Positions 22,658 to 32,809 of a stretch of DNA of 64,000 bases are shown here, in pieces; positions within the stretch are counted from its first letter, which is position 1; the number at the start of each line of letters is the position of its first letter. The DNA is from Oscarella lobularis (taxonomy: Eukaryota > Porifera > Homoscleromorpha > Homosclerophorida > Oscarellidae), in assembly GCF_947507565.1 (NCBI RefSeq), contig NC_089194.1:124001-188000 (forward strand). Direction: 5' to 3'. The notes below the pieces were generated by a model, which saw only the letters and a program-made list of their open reading frames with translations, had not been told where the DNA came from and ran no database searches. A program made the translations under genes and the position numbers.

Positions 22658-25600
22658 CTAATCGTAGTCCAATTCTTCTAGCATGTCACCGATGCGTCTT
22701 CTAATAGCGTCAAACGAAGGTCTCTTGTTTGGGTTTCCATTCCAGCATTCCGTCATAATACTCATGAAGTCATTTTGGCACGTGCGCGGCAACGTAGGTC
22801 GCAATCCCTCCACTATGGCATCCATGAGGTCGCTCATAAACTTGTACGTACTCTGAACGTCATTGTAGGGAATCTCGCGAGTGAAGATCTCCCATAAAAC
22901 AATAGCATAGCTAGACAAAGAACAACATTAATTGAATTACTAGGGAGTCTTTTAAATCGTACCTGTACACATCAGCTGCAGTGCCGTAGCCCCTTCTCAA
23001 GATTGCCTCCGGTGCTTTCCACAGCGTTGTGCCAAAAGTGTACGATGAATATTTGAGGCGGTCTTGATGCAATGACATGAGAGGTATATCGTCGCCTTCA
23101 GCAGCGTAATTTATTCCATTATCATCATCATCGTCGTCTTCTAATACAAGAGATCTTTCTTCTGTTCCCTTGAGAAGGAGAGCACATCCGAAATCGCCTA
23201 CTTTGACACACCAGTTCTGGTCAACTAACAAGTTGGCGCACTTCAAGTCGCGATGTAGCCGCGGTGGATCCAAACTGTGCAAATACTGCATTCCCTCTGC
23301 CGCGTCTGAGGCACAGCACAGTTTTCTTTTATAGTCCATATCGACTGTCTTGTCGTCTAAAATGGCTCTAAGTGATCCCCGTTCCATGAATTCGACAACG
23401 AAAGCAGGAGCCGGATCTTCCGGCAATTCCACTGCTCCTAAGAATTGCACAATATTTTTGTGACGTACTATTTTCATGATGCTGAACTCTTTGCCGGCAT
23501 CTTCCTTTAGGATTTCGGCAATTTCGTGTTTGATTCTCTTGACAGCCACACGGCCTCCGCAATATTCCCCGCAATGAACGATGCCGAATCCGCCTGTAGC
23601 TATGACTTCTTTGATTACTAACTTTCTTCTGTCAATAGCCCACGCTTGTTTCTCCTCTTTCAGTTCTATTTCTGTTTTTCTTAAGTCTTCCTCTGCTGTT
23701 TCCAAAGCATTTTTCTGACGACGCCACCTTACACGAATGCAGCCGGACAGTAGGCCAACTAGAATTGCGAGACCAAATGCTCCGCATCCAATGATATAAT
23801 AGGTGGGCGTACTGCATCGAGAGTCCGTAAAGCCTGGATCGCATTCGCATAGAACTCTGTCTTTCTCCAGCAATGGAACGCACTTTCCATGATGGCAATA
23901 ATTCGTTATGCAAGTGCAGTTATCAACACTGGTACATCCTTTAAACATGGTGGTCATACCTTCAGGACAGACGGTACACGATGTATCTCCAGCTAAGGAA
24001 TACGTTCCTGTTGGACAGATTTTGCAAGGGGTTGTTGTAAAATTTTCGCTGTAATGTCCTGCAGTACAACTCGGTATTAATTGCCAAATGACTCCGACCA
24101 CAAGGCCACTGTTCTCTATCTTTGAGTCAGTGATTGAAATAAGTCTGTCTTTCCACGAGAATAACATTTCGCGATTGTAACCTGCGTACTCGTTGACTGT
24201 CAAGCGTATCCACTTCATTTCTTCAAAATTGAGTGTGTAGATTCCCTTGAATTTTGAGCAGTATTTGTTTACGATGCTAGTGTACGATTGGTTGTGTATG
24301 AGCTTTGCTACCATATTGAAGCAATATGTTGTAGAAATTTCCTCGTCGGAAATGACAATTCGCTCTCCGAGCAAAGCTCCTTTGTACTGGCACATGTAAT
24401 TTGGTATAGGGGACGGGTTTGCGTTTTTAATTCTGTGCCGAGCCCACGTGATGGAGGAGACATTGAACTGCAATAAAATATTTCGATGGCATTTTCCTTC
24501 TATTTTCGACTGTCCACCGATTAGGTACATCGAATTCAGACGTTTACTGTAGTAAGCTGAATGACCAAAAAGTGGAGACAATTGAAAAAGACTACTCTTA
24601 TCTGACACCAGAAGTTGTGACCACTCTATCTTAAATTCGGTGTTTCCCTTTCCTTTAGCAACGTTTAGCATCCACAGATCATTGAAAACTATGACTTTGC
24701 CACTGCTGCTGTTACCCACTGGAGACATTCCTCCAAACAGTAAAAAGCTAGAGTTGTACAATGAAGCAAACGAAGCAAACGCCCTTGGCTTTGGAGCGGG
24801 TTTGTTCTGTTTCAGTTTTACCCAAAGTCGAAGATGATCAACGTAAAGCCATATTTCGTTTGTGGAAACAATATCACGAGATGTATCACTCAATCGCAGC
24901 CCATACCCCAGTAGCATGTAATAATCGTACGACGCTACCGATGACGTAAATGGTAAGACGCTTGGAGAGTTATCCAAATCGTATCTCCACCATTGTAACG
25001 TTTCTATGTCTAAAGTCCACATTTCAGGTATTTGTTTGAAAAAAATGCATCTAAATCTAGCCCAAAAATCGAAACGATTAACACATTCTACTGGATGATT
25101 TTTACTATAGTGACCCTTATAGTAAAGAATGTGGTTGTTAACTGTTGAAAGAATGGCTTCTGAACTGGAAAAGAAATCAGGAGCAATCACAGGTGTATTG
25201 TCTCTTCTCCACGTCAACAGTACTTTATTCGTAGAGCGATTCAATTGCATCTCTAATTTCCACATATTAGAGTCTGTTGAAAATCCTCCATACCGATTCG
25301 TACCACCATAAACAAACATCTCTTCTCCAATAGTCGCTGACCTGGCACTTTTAAACTTCACTATTCTGCTTTTGCTTCTAGAGCTGATGGAAAGCAAGCG
25401 CCCGTCTCTAATGTCAAGTGCCAGGGCATTGCTTCCGTAGGTGGAAATTACGGTCGAAGAGTTTGAAAAGTAGCCTTGAGCCACTTCGAATAAACCTTCG
25501 GCTCCATAATGGAAGATGTTTCTGAAACGAGTCCTTTTCCACAACCGCGTTGTCGCGTTAAAAAATAAAACTTCACGAAACGATCCAGTACTCGTCACGA

Positions 25601-26384
25601 GATACACGCTACTTGTTGCATAGTTGACGTAAGCTGCGGACAGTAAAAAAATGCGGGATGTAGTGTTGATATACTCCCATTCGTATTCAGGGTCAATTGT
25701 ACCATTGCCATCGCTGACACATTTCAATAGCCACATGTGCACTGCAAGACCATCGTGATTGAGCAAATAAACGTTCTCGTTACAACTGCAATTTGATGAA
25801 CGGTTTCCCAGAACAGGAAAGGCAAAATTAAACTTTCCTTGCTTGCCTCGAACACTTGTTCTCACTCGTATCCACGATTCGGTTTCACCGTTAAACATCC
25901 AAGTGTCGTTCAGGTGCACTACAGAAACTTTACCCCAACAGTAAACCAGTTCATCGCCGCAATTCTGTCCTCCTATTAAGACGACCCGACTGCCACATAT
26001 TGTAGTGAGAGAATGGCTATGTCTCGCGGTTGGCAAAACTTCCAACTCGAGTAGAGTCCACGAGTGCGTGCGTGGGCTGTAAGTCCAAGTGTCTCTCAGC
26101 GAGCTAGCGGCGTCGATTCCCGAATTTGGATCTCCAGCAACGGTCTTGCCTCCAAACAATAGTATACGATTAATTGCGTTCGTTTTATTCGGGAATCGTG
26201 TGTAAGCTGCCATTGCGTGGTATTTTCTGCTAATTGGCTGGTTTAATGGCCACGATGTTTTTGGCAGCAGATTGCACCAGACGTTTGTTGCCGCATCATC
26301 AGCTGACGTGCATTTCGTTTCATCTTTTGCAACGATGTCCAATAAAAGAAGAAGAATTTTCACAAAAAGGACGCCTTTCAGCAT
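22658..26384 (-). CDS. Receptor kinase: Kelch repeats, cysteine-rich/EGF module, transmembrane helix, TKL-type kinase
   Basis: Two exons (26384-22963 and 22910-22658) meet inside the kinase domain; the split serine codon restores 'DVYSYAIVLWEI'. The product is 1224 residues. After a signal peptide come at least five Kelch-type blades (RILLFGGK, RVVLIGGQ, EMFVYGGT, SFLLFGGM, SMYLIGGQ). A GCC2/ephrin-receptor-like module (CPTGTYSLAGDTSCTVCPEG) follows, then an EGF-like module (CHHGKCVPLL...CECDPGF) and a membrane helix (YYIIGCGAFGLAILVGLLSG). The kinase has the G-loop ATGGFGIVHCG, Lys in VAVKRI, HRDLKCANLL and DFG. HRDLKxxN marks Ser/Thr or TKL specificity rather than RDLAARN of tyrosine kinases. 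A very acidic insert (EDDDDDDNG) follows DFG. All catalytic residues are present. The ligand is unknown. Confidence 0.88.
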
Positions 26385-26814
26385 TATTTCAATGCGTTTT
26401 GTTGCCCCTGTAACAGTAATGTATTAGAACACCTGATCAGCGAGTCTACGTAGGCTTTTGCGATGACGACTTTACCGGGTACCTTAAAAGAACTGCCAAT
26501 AAACCTTGCGGTCAACGCCCAGGCAAAATCCGTCGACTTTGCTTTCTTTCCGTTCAACAGTTTTTGGGTAGAGCGCTGCTTTGAATTCTTTTGTCCTATG
26601 CTGATAAAATGCTCTCACACTATTCCGGATCCCCTCGACAATGATGGGAAACACGAAGCCCGTATAAAACTTGTTATACGTAAACAGTCAGAGACAGGAT
26701 TTTTATTAAGCCACATGGATGTGTGCCCAAGCACGTATACGTGGAAAAATATTGTGCGTCTTATTCGGATGGGGCGTTTCTGTCCAGTATTTCTCTGGTA
26801 TTGTTTCCATGTCT

Positions 26815-27335
26815 GACATAGAAGTAGAAGCAAAATGTGTTAGCGAGAACGTTATTAACTTCACCCTCGGTAAACTACATATCTCTCTCTACGTACGTAG
26901 TTAGTTATTCACTATCAAGGATATCAGTGCCTTGGAACAAGCGAGTTTCCATGCACAACCGGCACACCCTGGAAAATTGCAGCACGTCCAGCATGGCTTG
27001 TAGTTGAAGTTCTTTGCATAAGTTCACCTGGTTGTCAGAATATCAATGGAAGCAACACGGCGACTCATAATACTTTTTATCAATATTTTTGGAATTGGTA
27101 AAATGTATTCTATTTGATGCACCAAACGACTGGAATGAGTACTTCTTTATCGTCAGGCCCCAGTCTGATGGTTCTAGCTCTAGTGTCAAATTCGAGTTTA
27201 CAGTGTAACTTTTTTACAACGGCAATCTGAAAGTTACAATCGATGTTCCTGTGCTGGAGGAGAATGCAGAGGTTTACCGGCCTTTTGCTGTCGTTCTTTC
27301 GCAGGGAGTAGGTGCTGAGCGAGTTTGAATAAATC
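26815..27335 (+). pseudogene. Decayed copy of small secreted 'CLGT' family
   Basis: Three pieces match the exons of the family members at 36844 and 56292: a piece near 26815-26870 (ENVINFTLG), one near 26930-27060 (QCLGTSEFPCTTGTPWK) and one near 27105-27330 (APNDWNEYFFIVRP, then LFYNGNLKVTIDVPVLEENA). A stop codon interrupts the last piece before LFYN and the end is shifted. It marks the left end of a duplicated block that continues to about 28830. Confidence 0.7.
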
Positions 27336-28830
27336 CAAATCCTTCACCTGGTTTTGACATGTCTCTGTCTGTTTTTATGGTACGTAGGCACTAGTAGGGC
27401 TCCGTTGGTTTTGTCCTTTTTGATTGCTCACGCTTTGTATAGGAACTCGTTCATGATTAGTAGGAATGTTTATTTCTTCTCTCTAATGTCTACTAATAGA
27501 AAAGACTTTGATGTTTCTGTGCTGGAGGCAAACGCGGACGTTAGCAGGCCTTTGCTTCGCGCGCCTGTGTATGATACGGGAAATCTATCCGTGAAAGGAC
27601 CATTATTTGCCTCTTCGAGCAACTGCTGCACCCTTTTGCCGTCCAAGCGAGAAGAACATTGGAGCGAGCATGTATTCGCTTGTCAGGAAAACCAGCGATT
27701 GCCAAGATGAAAGCGGATTCGGGCGAGATAAGAGAAGCTGGTAATATCCCGGATAAAATCAGTCCATTGAGGAAAAGTCAAACTCACCGGCTTTTCGATA
27801 GTTCTTACACCATCGTACACAAGCCGATCTTGACTTCTAGTCGAGAAGCGTTTGACGAAATCGCAAGAACGCCAGTTGCGGCGACATTTCTTCGAAGACG
27901 AGACTCGCGCGACAATCACAAAGGTTTGGAAGCACGAAGAACTATGTATCGGTGTCTCGTTAGTGCCGTAAAGTACTTTAGAAGCTCCGATAAGGTTCAG
28001 AGCTTGCATTTGGGATGCTGAAGTCATGCAGTCTATTTAGTTTTTACTTCGCTATGTCACCCAGAGAGCTTGGGCCGCAACTGTTGGTCGTGTCTCAAAA
28101 AGCCACCGTCTCGTTTAGTCTAAGACTTTGGGGCTCCCTACGAGGCGTCGTCATCATTGTCAAATAAAACACATGCAGGTACATATAAGTCTCAAGTGAC
28201 TTTTGGATTGGCCCAACACTGATTGAAGTCTGTAGGCTACGCTGCTCTGGATATATATACAGGGTTCTGCCAAGGACTTTTTCTCTATGTGAAAGGGGGT
28301 CTGGGAGCAAAAACATAAAGAAACACTTTGGGAGCGTGGTTTCTTTATGCGATTATGACTCTATGCTTGTCTCTAATCTTAATCCTCTACTGAATCAACG
28401 CGGCGGCACTGTGTACTAAACTTTTTACTAGTATGGGTTGAATATTCGAGAGTTCGGACGTTCGAACGTCCAAACGGGTTCGAACGTTCAAACAGGTTCG
28501 AACGTTCGAACGTTTTTTTGCTTAATAAGATATTTATTTTCTTTGTCCTCTTTGATGTTAATCCTTTATTGAATGAACGCGGCAATGTATACACAATTTT
28601 TTACAGTAGCATGGGTGGGCGAAAGGCGAGAATGGGTCAGGGCCGGCCCATGCATGCCGACCCTTGTGGGCAGAACCCTGTGTATATGCCGCATTACGTC
28701 GGGGTATCGATGATCTGTAACTTGCATTCTAGAAACCGTTGACTTCGAACATGTTTACGTCGTTCTAGGTATTAGATGCAAATTAGTCGCACGTGACGTC
28801 ATTCGGATGGGGAGACGTTGGTTTGAAATT
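27336..28830. repeat. Dispersed repeat block, left copy
   Basis: 27340-28260 matches 31770-32680 over most of its length (for example GAACTCGTTCATGATTAGTA and the 'GGTAATATCCCGGATA' region). 28680-28825 matches 32690-32825. A shorter core (about 27720-28020) recurs at 32140-32430, 36200-36480 and 54940-55310. Open frames inside it differ among copies and show no family, so I treat them as non-coding. Confidence 0.75.
28448..28512. repeat. Nested TTCGAACG palindromic repeat
   Basis: The words GTTCGAACG and CGTTCGAAC, both built on the palindrome TTCGAA, recur about five times in 65 bases with small variations (GACGTTCGAACGTCCAAACG and relatives). The segment can fold in several alternative hairpins. 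Confidence 0.85.
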
Positions 28831-29020
28831 GCGAAACGACTCATTCGATTAGGATTCAATGTCAATGATAAGTCTAATTCGGTATTCAATTTATCGTTTA
28901 GAATAAATTGGCTGTGGCTTCTATATAAAGAGTCGTACACTATTTATTCGAAGCTGACACTGTAAAATATTTGCTTTCGGCTGGGGCAGACATTGAAGCT
29001 GTCGATGATGTATTGATTTT
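28813..29020 (+). pseudogene. Ankyrin-repeat remnant
   Basis: The duplicated promoter and first codons of the DUF4185-like gene (ATGGGGAGACGTTGG) lead here into different sequence. Two stretches read as ankyrin-like helices: 'RLIRLGFNVNDKSNS' and, after a frame break, 'DTVKYLLSAGADIEAVDD'. The second fits the ankyrin consensus LLxxGADIxxxD well. No complete repeat pair is open, so this is a relic. Confidence 0.5.
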
Positions 29021-29690
29021 ATAGCAATCAAAAGGAGAATGTCTGGGTTTCCGAGGCTATCAGACGCGAAGAAAAATTTTGCTTGTGACACCGTGCGTGC
29101 GGAAAGCTATAGTGATTGCGCCTAGCGCTGTGTCCGTCCTTTTCTCCGGATCCAAATGACAATTTTTTTTTCTCTCTAAGCCGAATCATTGTTTTATTTC
29201 TATCCCAAGTGCTTAGTAAATTGTAGTCGTCTATCGTCTAACGCCATCGCCAACAGCCAATGTGAAGCCAGTCATAAAGGCCAAACGTCTTTATTTGAAG
29301 TCGTCCATTACTGGTATGCTTTTGTCTACGAAGTGTTTTCAGATTCTTTTAGATCACGGTATACATTCTGCGGTGAGGCGAGCAAATTCTCCTCAGGGTA
29401 TCACATAGCTGAACAATGATCAACTTCTTTTATTGCACGTAATGAATTTTCTTCTAGGTTTCGGTAACTTCATAATATACAGACATTATTCATAAAAGAT
29501 ATAGCAACGTAAAGACACACATTTACGAACAAAGAACAATGGCGTTGAGTTACTAATTATGCTAATTGACTTTTGAAGAAATTTGTGCCCTTGTCACTTT
29601 ATAATTGCAAAAACAATTTTGCAACAACATGACTCTACATGTTCTAAAAGTAGAGTGTCCAATATGTACTGCATGCTAAGCCGTTGTTCA
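29021..29690. other. Spacer before sulfotransferase gene 1 stop
   Basis: No exon seen. It lies past the 3' end of the leftward sulfotransferase gene and is AT-rich near 29440-29660. Confidence 0.4.
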
Positions 29691-29694
29691 ACGT

Positions 29695-30843
29695 CTAATT
29701 GGTATCATTCAGTCCCACCCTTTCATACCATTTAACCATCTGCGGACGGTTGTGCTTTATCTGCGACTTCATACTTCCGAGATCTTTGAATCCTTTTCCC
29801 TTACATAGAGCTACCATTGCTTCTTTGTACATTTCGACCTCCGCAAGAAAATCGTCTGTTGTTTCTTCTTCTTTACGAATTTTTGTCAGAAATACCTTGA
29901 GGAAATGTTCGTAGATAATAAAATCGGCGTGCAACCATTGTCTTAAAACTTTCTTGTGTTTTTCTCCTAGAACATTCGCCTCGTGATGTGCAATGAGCGT
30001 TTCGTAGTCCGATGCGTTCTCGTCGCCGCTCTTGAAATCCGGATGAGAATTCGTTGGCATGCTTACAACGTCACTAAGATTCCAATTCATTGTTCGGCGC
30101 AGCATTATAATGGATTCCTCACTATATTCCATGATCATGACCAAGCTAAACTCTTTATCCATTTCCTCGATTTTGGCGCGAACGTCACTGTGGGAATACG
30201 GTGGACTAATTCCCATTTCATATGCCATAGAGTTCATGATAAGGTAGTGTTGTTTGCAATTCTGAAGCTTGGAATAATATAAACTGGGATTTTCTAAGAC
30301 TTCAAGTGGGGTCACGCCTAGGCCACCAACACAACTTCGAACTTCCGGATAGAAATCAATCGCCGAAAGAAAAAGCGTTTCAGGATTGCGAAGAACAGTA
30401 AAGTACACAGGGTTCCTTATAAGGTGGTTCGTTACATTCGGCGTAAAGCGAGAATGCTCGATGAGAGCGTTGTATTCTCCTGGGCGGTGACGATGATAAT
30501 ACGTGCTTGGATCAAAGTTTGGGCCAAAGCCGTAGGAAAATCTCTTCGGCACGACTTCGATTAGATGGTATGTTTTTATAACCTTTCGGAGCATGTCTCT
30601 GATAGAAGAGCCGCCAGTCTTGTGTGTCTTAATGAAGACGAAGTTGCGTGTCGGCTCGCCCAAGTGACGCCCGTTGGGAAAGAAGATCTTCGAGTCGACG
30701 ATCGGTTTGAAGTTGAAATAAGGCGAAGTGCATTCAGAGCTGGTGATATTATCGCCGCGTCTGGCGAGCAGTAGTACCGTGAATGGAAACCCGGCGACGA
30801 TGGTTAGGATGAACGTGACGGGAAAGTTCAGCGTGAGTGCCAT
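29695..30843 (-). CDS. Galactose-3-O-sulfotransferase-like enzyme, copy 1
   Basis: This is a type II Golgi sulfotransferase. I choose the ATG at 30843 because it puts a signal anchor (NFPVTFILTIVAGFPFTVLLL) at the N-terminus, as expected, giving 382 residues. The same frame is open further upstream to 30975. The PAPS 5'-phosphosulfate loop is FIKTHKTGGSSIRDMLRK, and the 3'-phosphate motif is VYFTVLRNPETLFLSAIDFY. Both match the Gal3ST family, which transfers sulfate from PAPS to galactose on glycolipids or glycoproteins. It is one exon and very similar to the paralogue at 59279. It is flanked on both sides by related repeat blocks. A TATA-like element lies on this strand at 31059-31066. Confidence 0.88.
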   Translation of the reverse strand: MALTLNFPVTFILTIVAGFPFTVLLLARRGDNITSSECTSPYFNFKPIVDSKIFFPNGRHLGEPTRNFVFIKTHKTGGSSIRDMLRKVIKTYHLIEVVPKRFSYGFGPNFDPSTYYHRHRPGEYNALIEHSRFTPNVTNHLIRNPVYFTVLRNPETLFLSAIDFYPEVRSCVGGLGVTPLEVLENPSLYYSKLQNCKQHYLIMNSMAYEMGISPPYSHSDVRAKIEEMDKEFSLVMIMEYSEESIIMLRRTMNWNLSDVVSMPTNSHPDFKSGDENASDYETLIAHHEANVLGEKHKKVLRQWLHADFIIYEHFLKVFLTKIRKEEETTDDFLAEVEMYKEAMVALCKGKGFKDLGSMKSQIKHNRPQMVKWYERVGLNDTN

Positions 30844-31058
30844 GAAAAGCGGGGAAGAAGCTGAAGACGTTGGCGTATGATCGAGGGGAAGCGGATCGAA
30901 GCCAATTAAGGTTAAATGACATGGATGCTTTTCATGTAATGACTTGCACCTTCGAGGCCTCTTCCGGTTCCACATAAGTCAGATACCGCTCCGTCCAACT
31001 TATAAGCGTCCAATACGCGTTCGAAACGATTTGAAACGATACTTTAACGCGAATTAGA

Positions 31059-31066
31059 CTTATATA
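31059..31066 (-). promoter_or_regulatory. TATA-like element upstream of sulfotransferase 1
   Basis: On the minus strand this reads TATATAAG. It is about 215 bp before the chosen ATG at 30843, so a 5' UTR of nearly 200 nt, with or without a small intron, would be needed. Confidence 0.35.
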
Positions 31067-31379
31067 ACAGTTCTTCGCCTCATTTCGAGGCAGGAGAGTC
31101 GGCCCATCGGATCGGGAGGGCGTGGATGACGCACGGTGATCTTGAAAGAATAGTTTCCTTCTTACGTCATGTTGTTTGCGTCATGGTCACGCGAACCAAT
31201 CAGCGACGAGAAGTCCAAAAGCTGCTGACTCGCCTCTGATTGGCTAGAGCTACGTCATCGAATCGGTTGGGTCCAGCATTGAGCTACGCGGCTTGCCCGT
31301 ATGTAAGCGCGCGTTAGCTCAACTCAGGCTGGACCTTCGAGCCTACGATGCAGACCCTTCTCGCGCGCGTTGCGGGGCC

Positions 31380-31757
31380 AACAGTGGAAAATTGCAGCAC
31401 GCCCAGCATCGCTTGTAGTTGTTGAAATTCTATGCCTGGGTTCACCAGGTTGTTAGGATATCAATGGAGGCAACACTGCGACTCGTAATAATTTATCAAT
31501 ATTTTTGAAATTTTTAAAATGTATTATTCAAGTTGATGCTCCAAAGGACTCGAATGAATACTCATTTTTAACGTTAAGCCCAGTCTGATGGTTCTAGCTT
31601 TGATCTCGAATTCGAGTTTACAGTGGAACTTTTCTACAGCGACGATCTAAAAGTTACAATCGATGTTCCTGTGCTGAAGGAGAATGCAAAGGTTTACCGG
31701 GCTTTTACTGTCGTTCCTTCGCGGGGAGTATATGAGGTGCTGAACGAGTTTCAATAA
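31380..31757 (+). pseudogene. Second decayed copy of the 'CLGT' secreted family
   Basis: 31383-31500 corresponds to the middle exon, and 31535-31757 to the last exon (FYSDDLKVTIDVPVLKENAK, then YEVLNEFQ-stop). The first exon is missing and stops or shifts occur near 31420 and 31590. It heads the right copy of the duplicated block, in the same order as the left copy at 26815. Confidence 0.7.
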
Positions 31758-32800
31758 ATCTAAATCCTCGACTTGGCTTTGACATGTCTTAGTCTGTTTT
31801 TATGGTACGTAGGCTCTAGTTGGGTTCCGTTTGTTTTGCCCTCTTTGTTTGCCTATGCTTTATATAGGAACTATATAGCAGGCTCGTTCATGATTAGTAG
31901 GAATGTTTATTTCTTTTGCGTAGTGTTTACTAATAGAAAGAACTTTGATGCATGTCTCTGTGCTGGAGGCAAACGCGGACGTTAGCAGGTCTTTCCTTCG
32001 CGCCCCGTTTTTGATACGGGAGATCTAACCGTAAAAGGACCATTATTTGCGTCTTCGAGCAGTTGTTGCACCCTTTCGCCATCCCAGCGGGAAGAAAATC
32101 GGAGTTAACAGGTATTGACTTGCAGGAAAAACTAGCGATTGCCAAAATAATAGCGGATTCGGACGAGAAAGGAGTAGCTGGTAATATCCCGGATACGATC
32201 GAAAAAACGTCGAATTCACCGGCTTTTCGATTGCTCTTGCACTATCCTACAGAAGGCAATCTTGATTTCCAGTTGAGGAGCGTTCGACGAAATTCCCAAA
32301 ACGCCACTTGCGACGACATTTCTTATTCGCGCGACAATCACAAAGGTTTTGATGCGCGAAGATCTCCGTCTCACCCTCTCTTAGTGCCATAGAGTACTTT
32401 TTAAGGCTTCTCTTAGGTTAAGAGCTTGCATTTAGGCTACGTTTCAACCAGATAGTACATGCAGTCAACTATTTAGTTTTTACTCCGCGAGGTCACTCAG
32501 AGAGATTGAGCCGCAACTATTGGTTATGTCCCAAAAGGCGTACGTTGCGTTTTAGTCTAAGACTTTGAGGCTCTTTACGAGGCGTCGTCATCATTGTCAA
32601 ATAAAACAAAGGTACATATAAGTGCCAGGGTTTTTTTCGAATTGACCCAGCACTGATTGAAGTCTGTAGGCTACGCTGCTCTGGATTTATACGGCATTAT
32701 GTCAGGGTATCGATGATCTGTTACATCTATTCTAGAAACCGTTGAATTTGATTGTGTTTACGTCGTCCTAGAAATTAGATGCAAATTAGTTTCACGTGAC
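31758..32800. repeat. Dispersed repeat block, right copy
   Basis: This is the partner of 27336-28830. Order and orientation are kept, so together with the pseudogenes the arrangement is a direct duplication of about 1.4-1.9 kb, with the copies spaced about 4.5 kb apart. The right end supplies the promoter region of the gene that starts at 32810. Confidence 0.75.
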
Positions 32801-32809
32801 GTCATTCGG

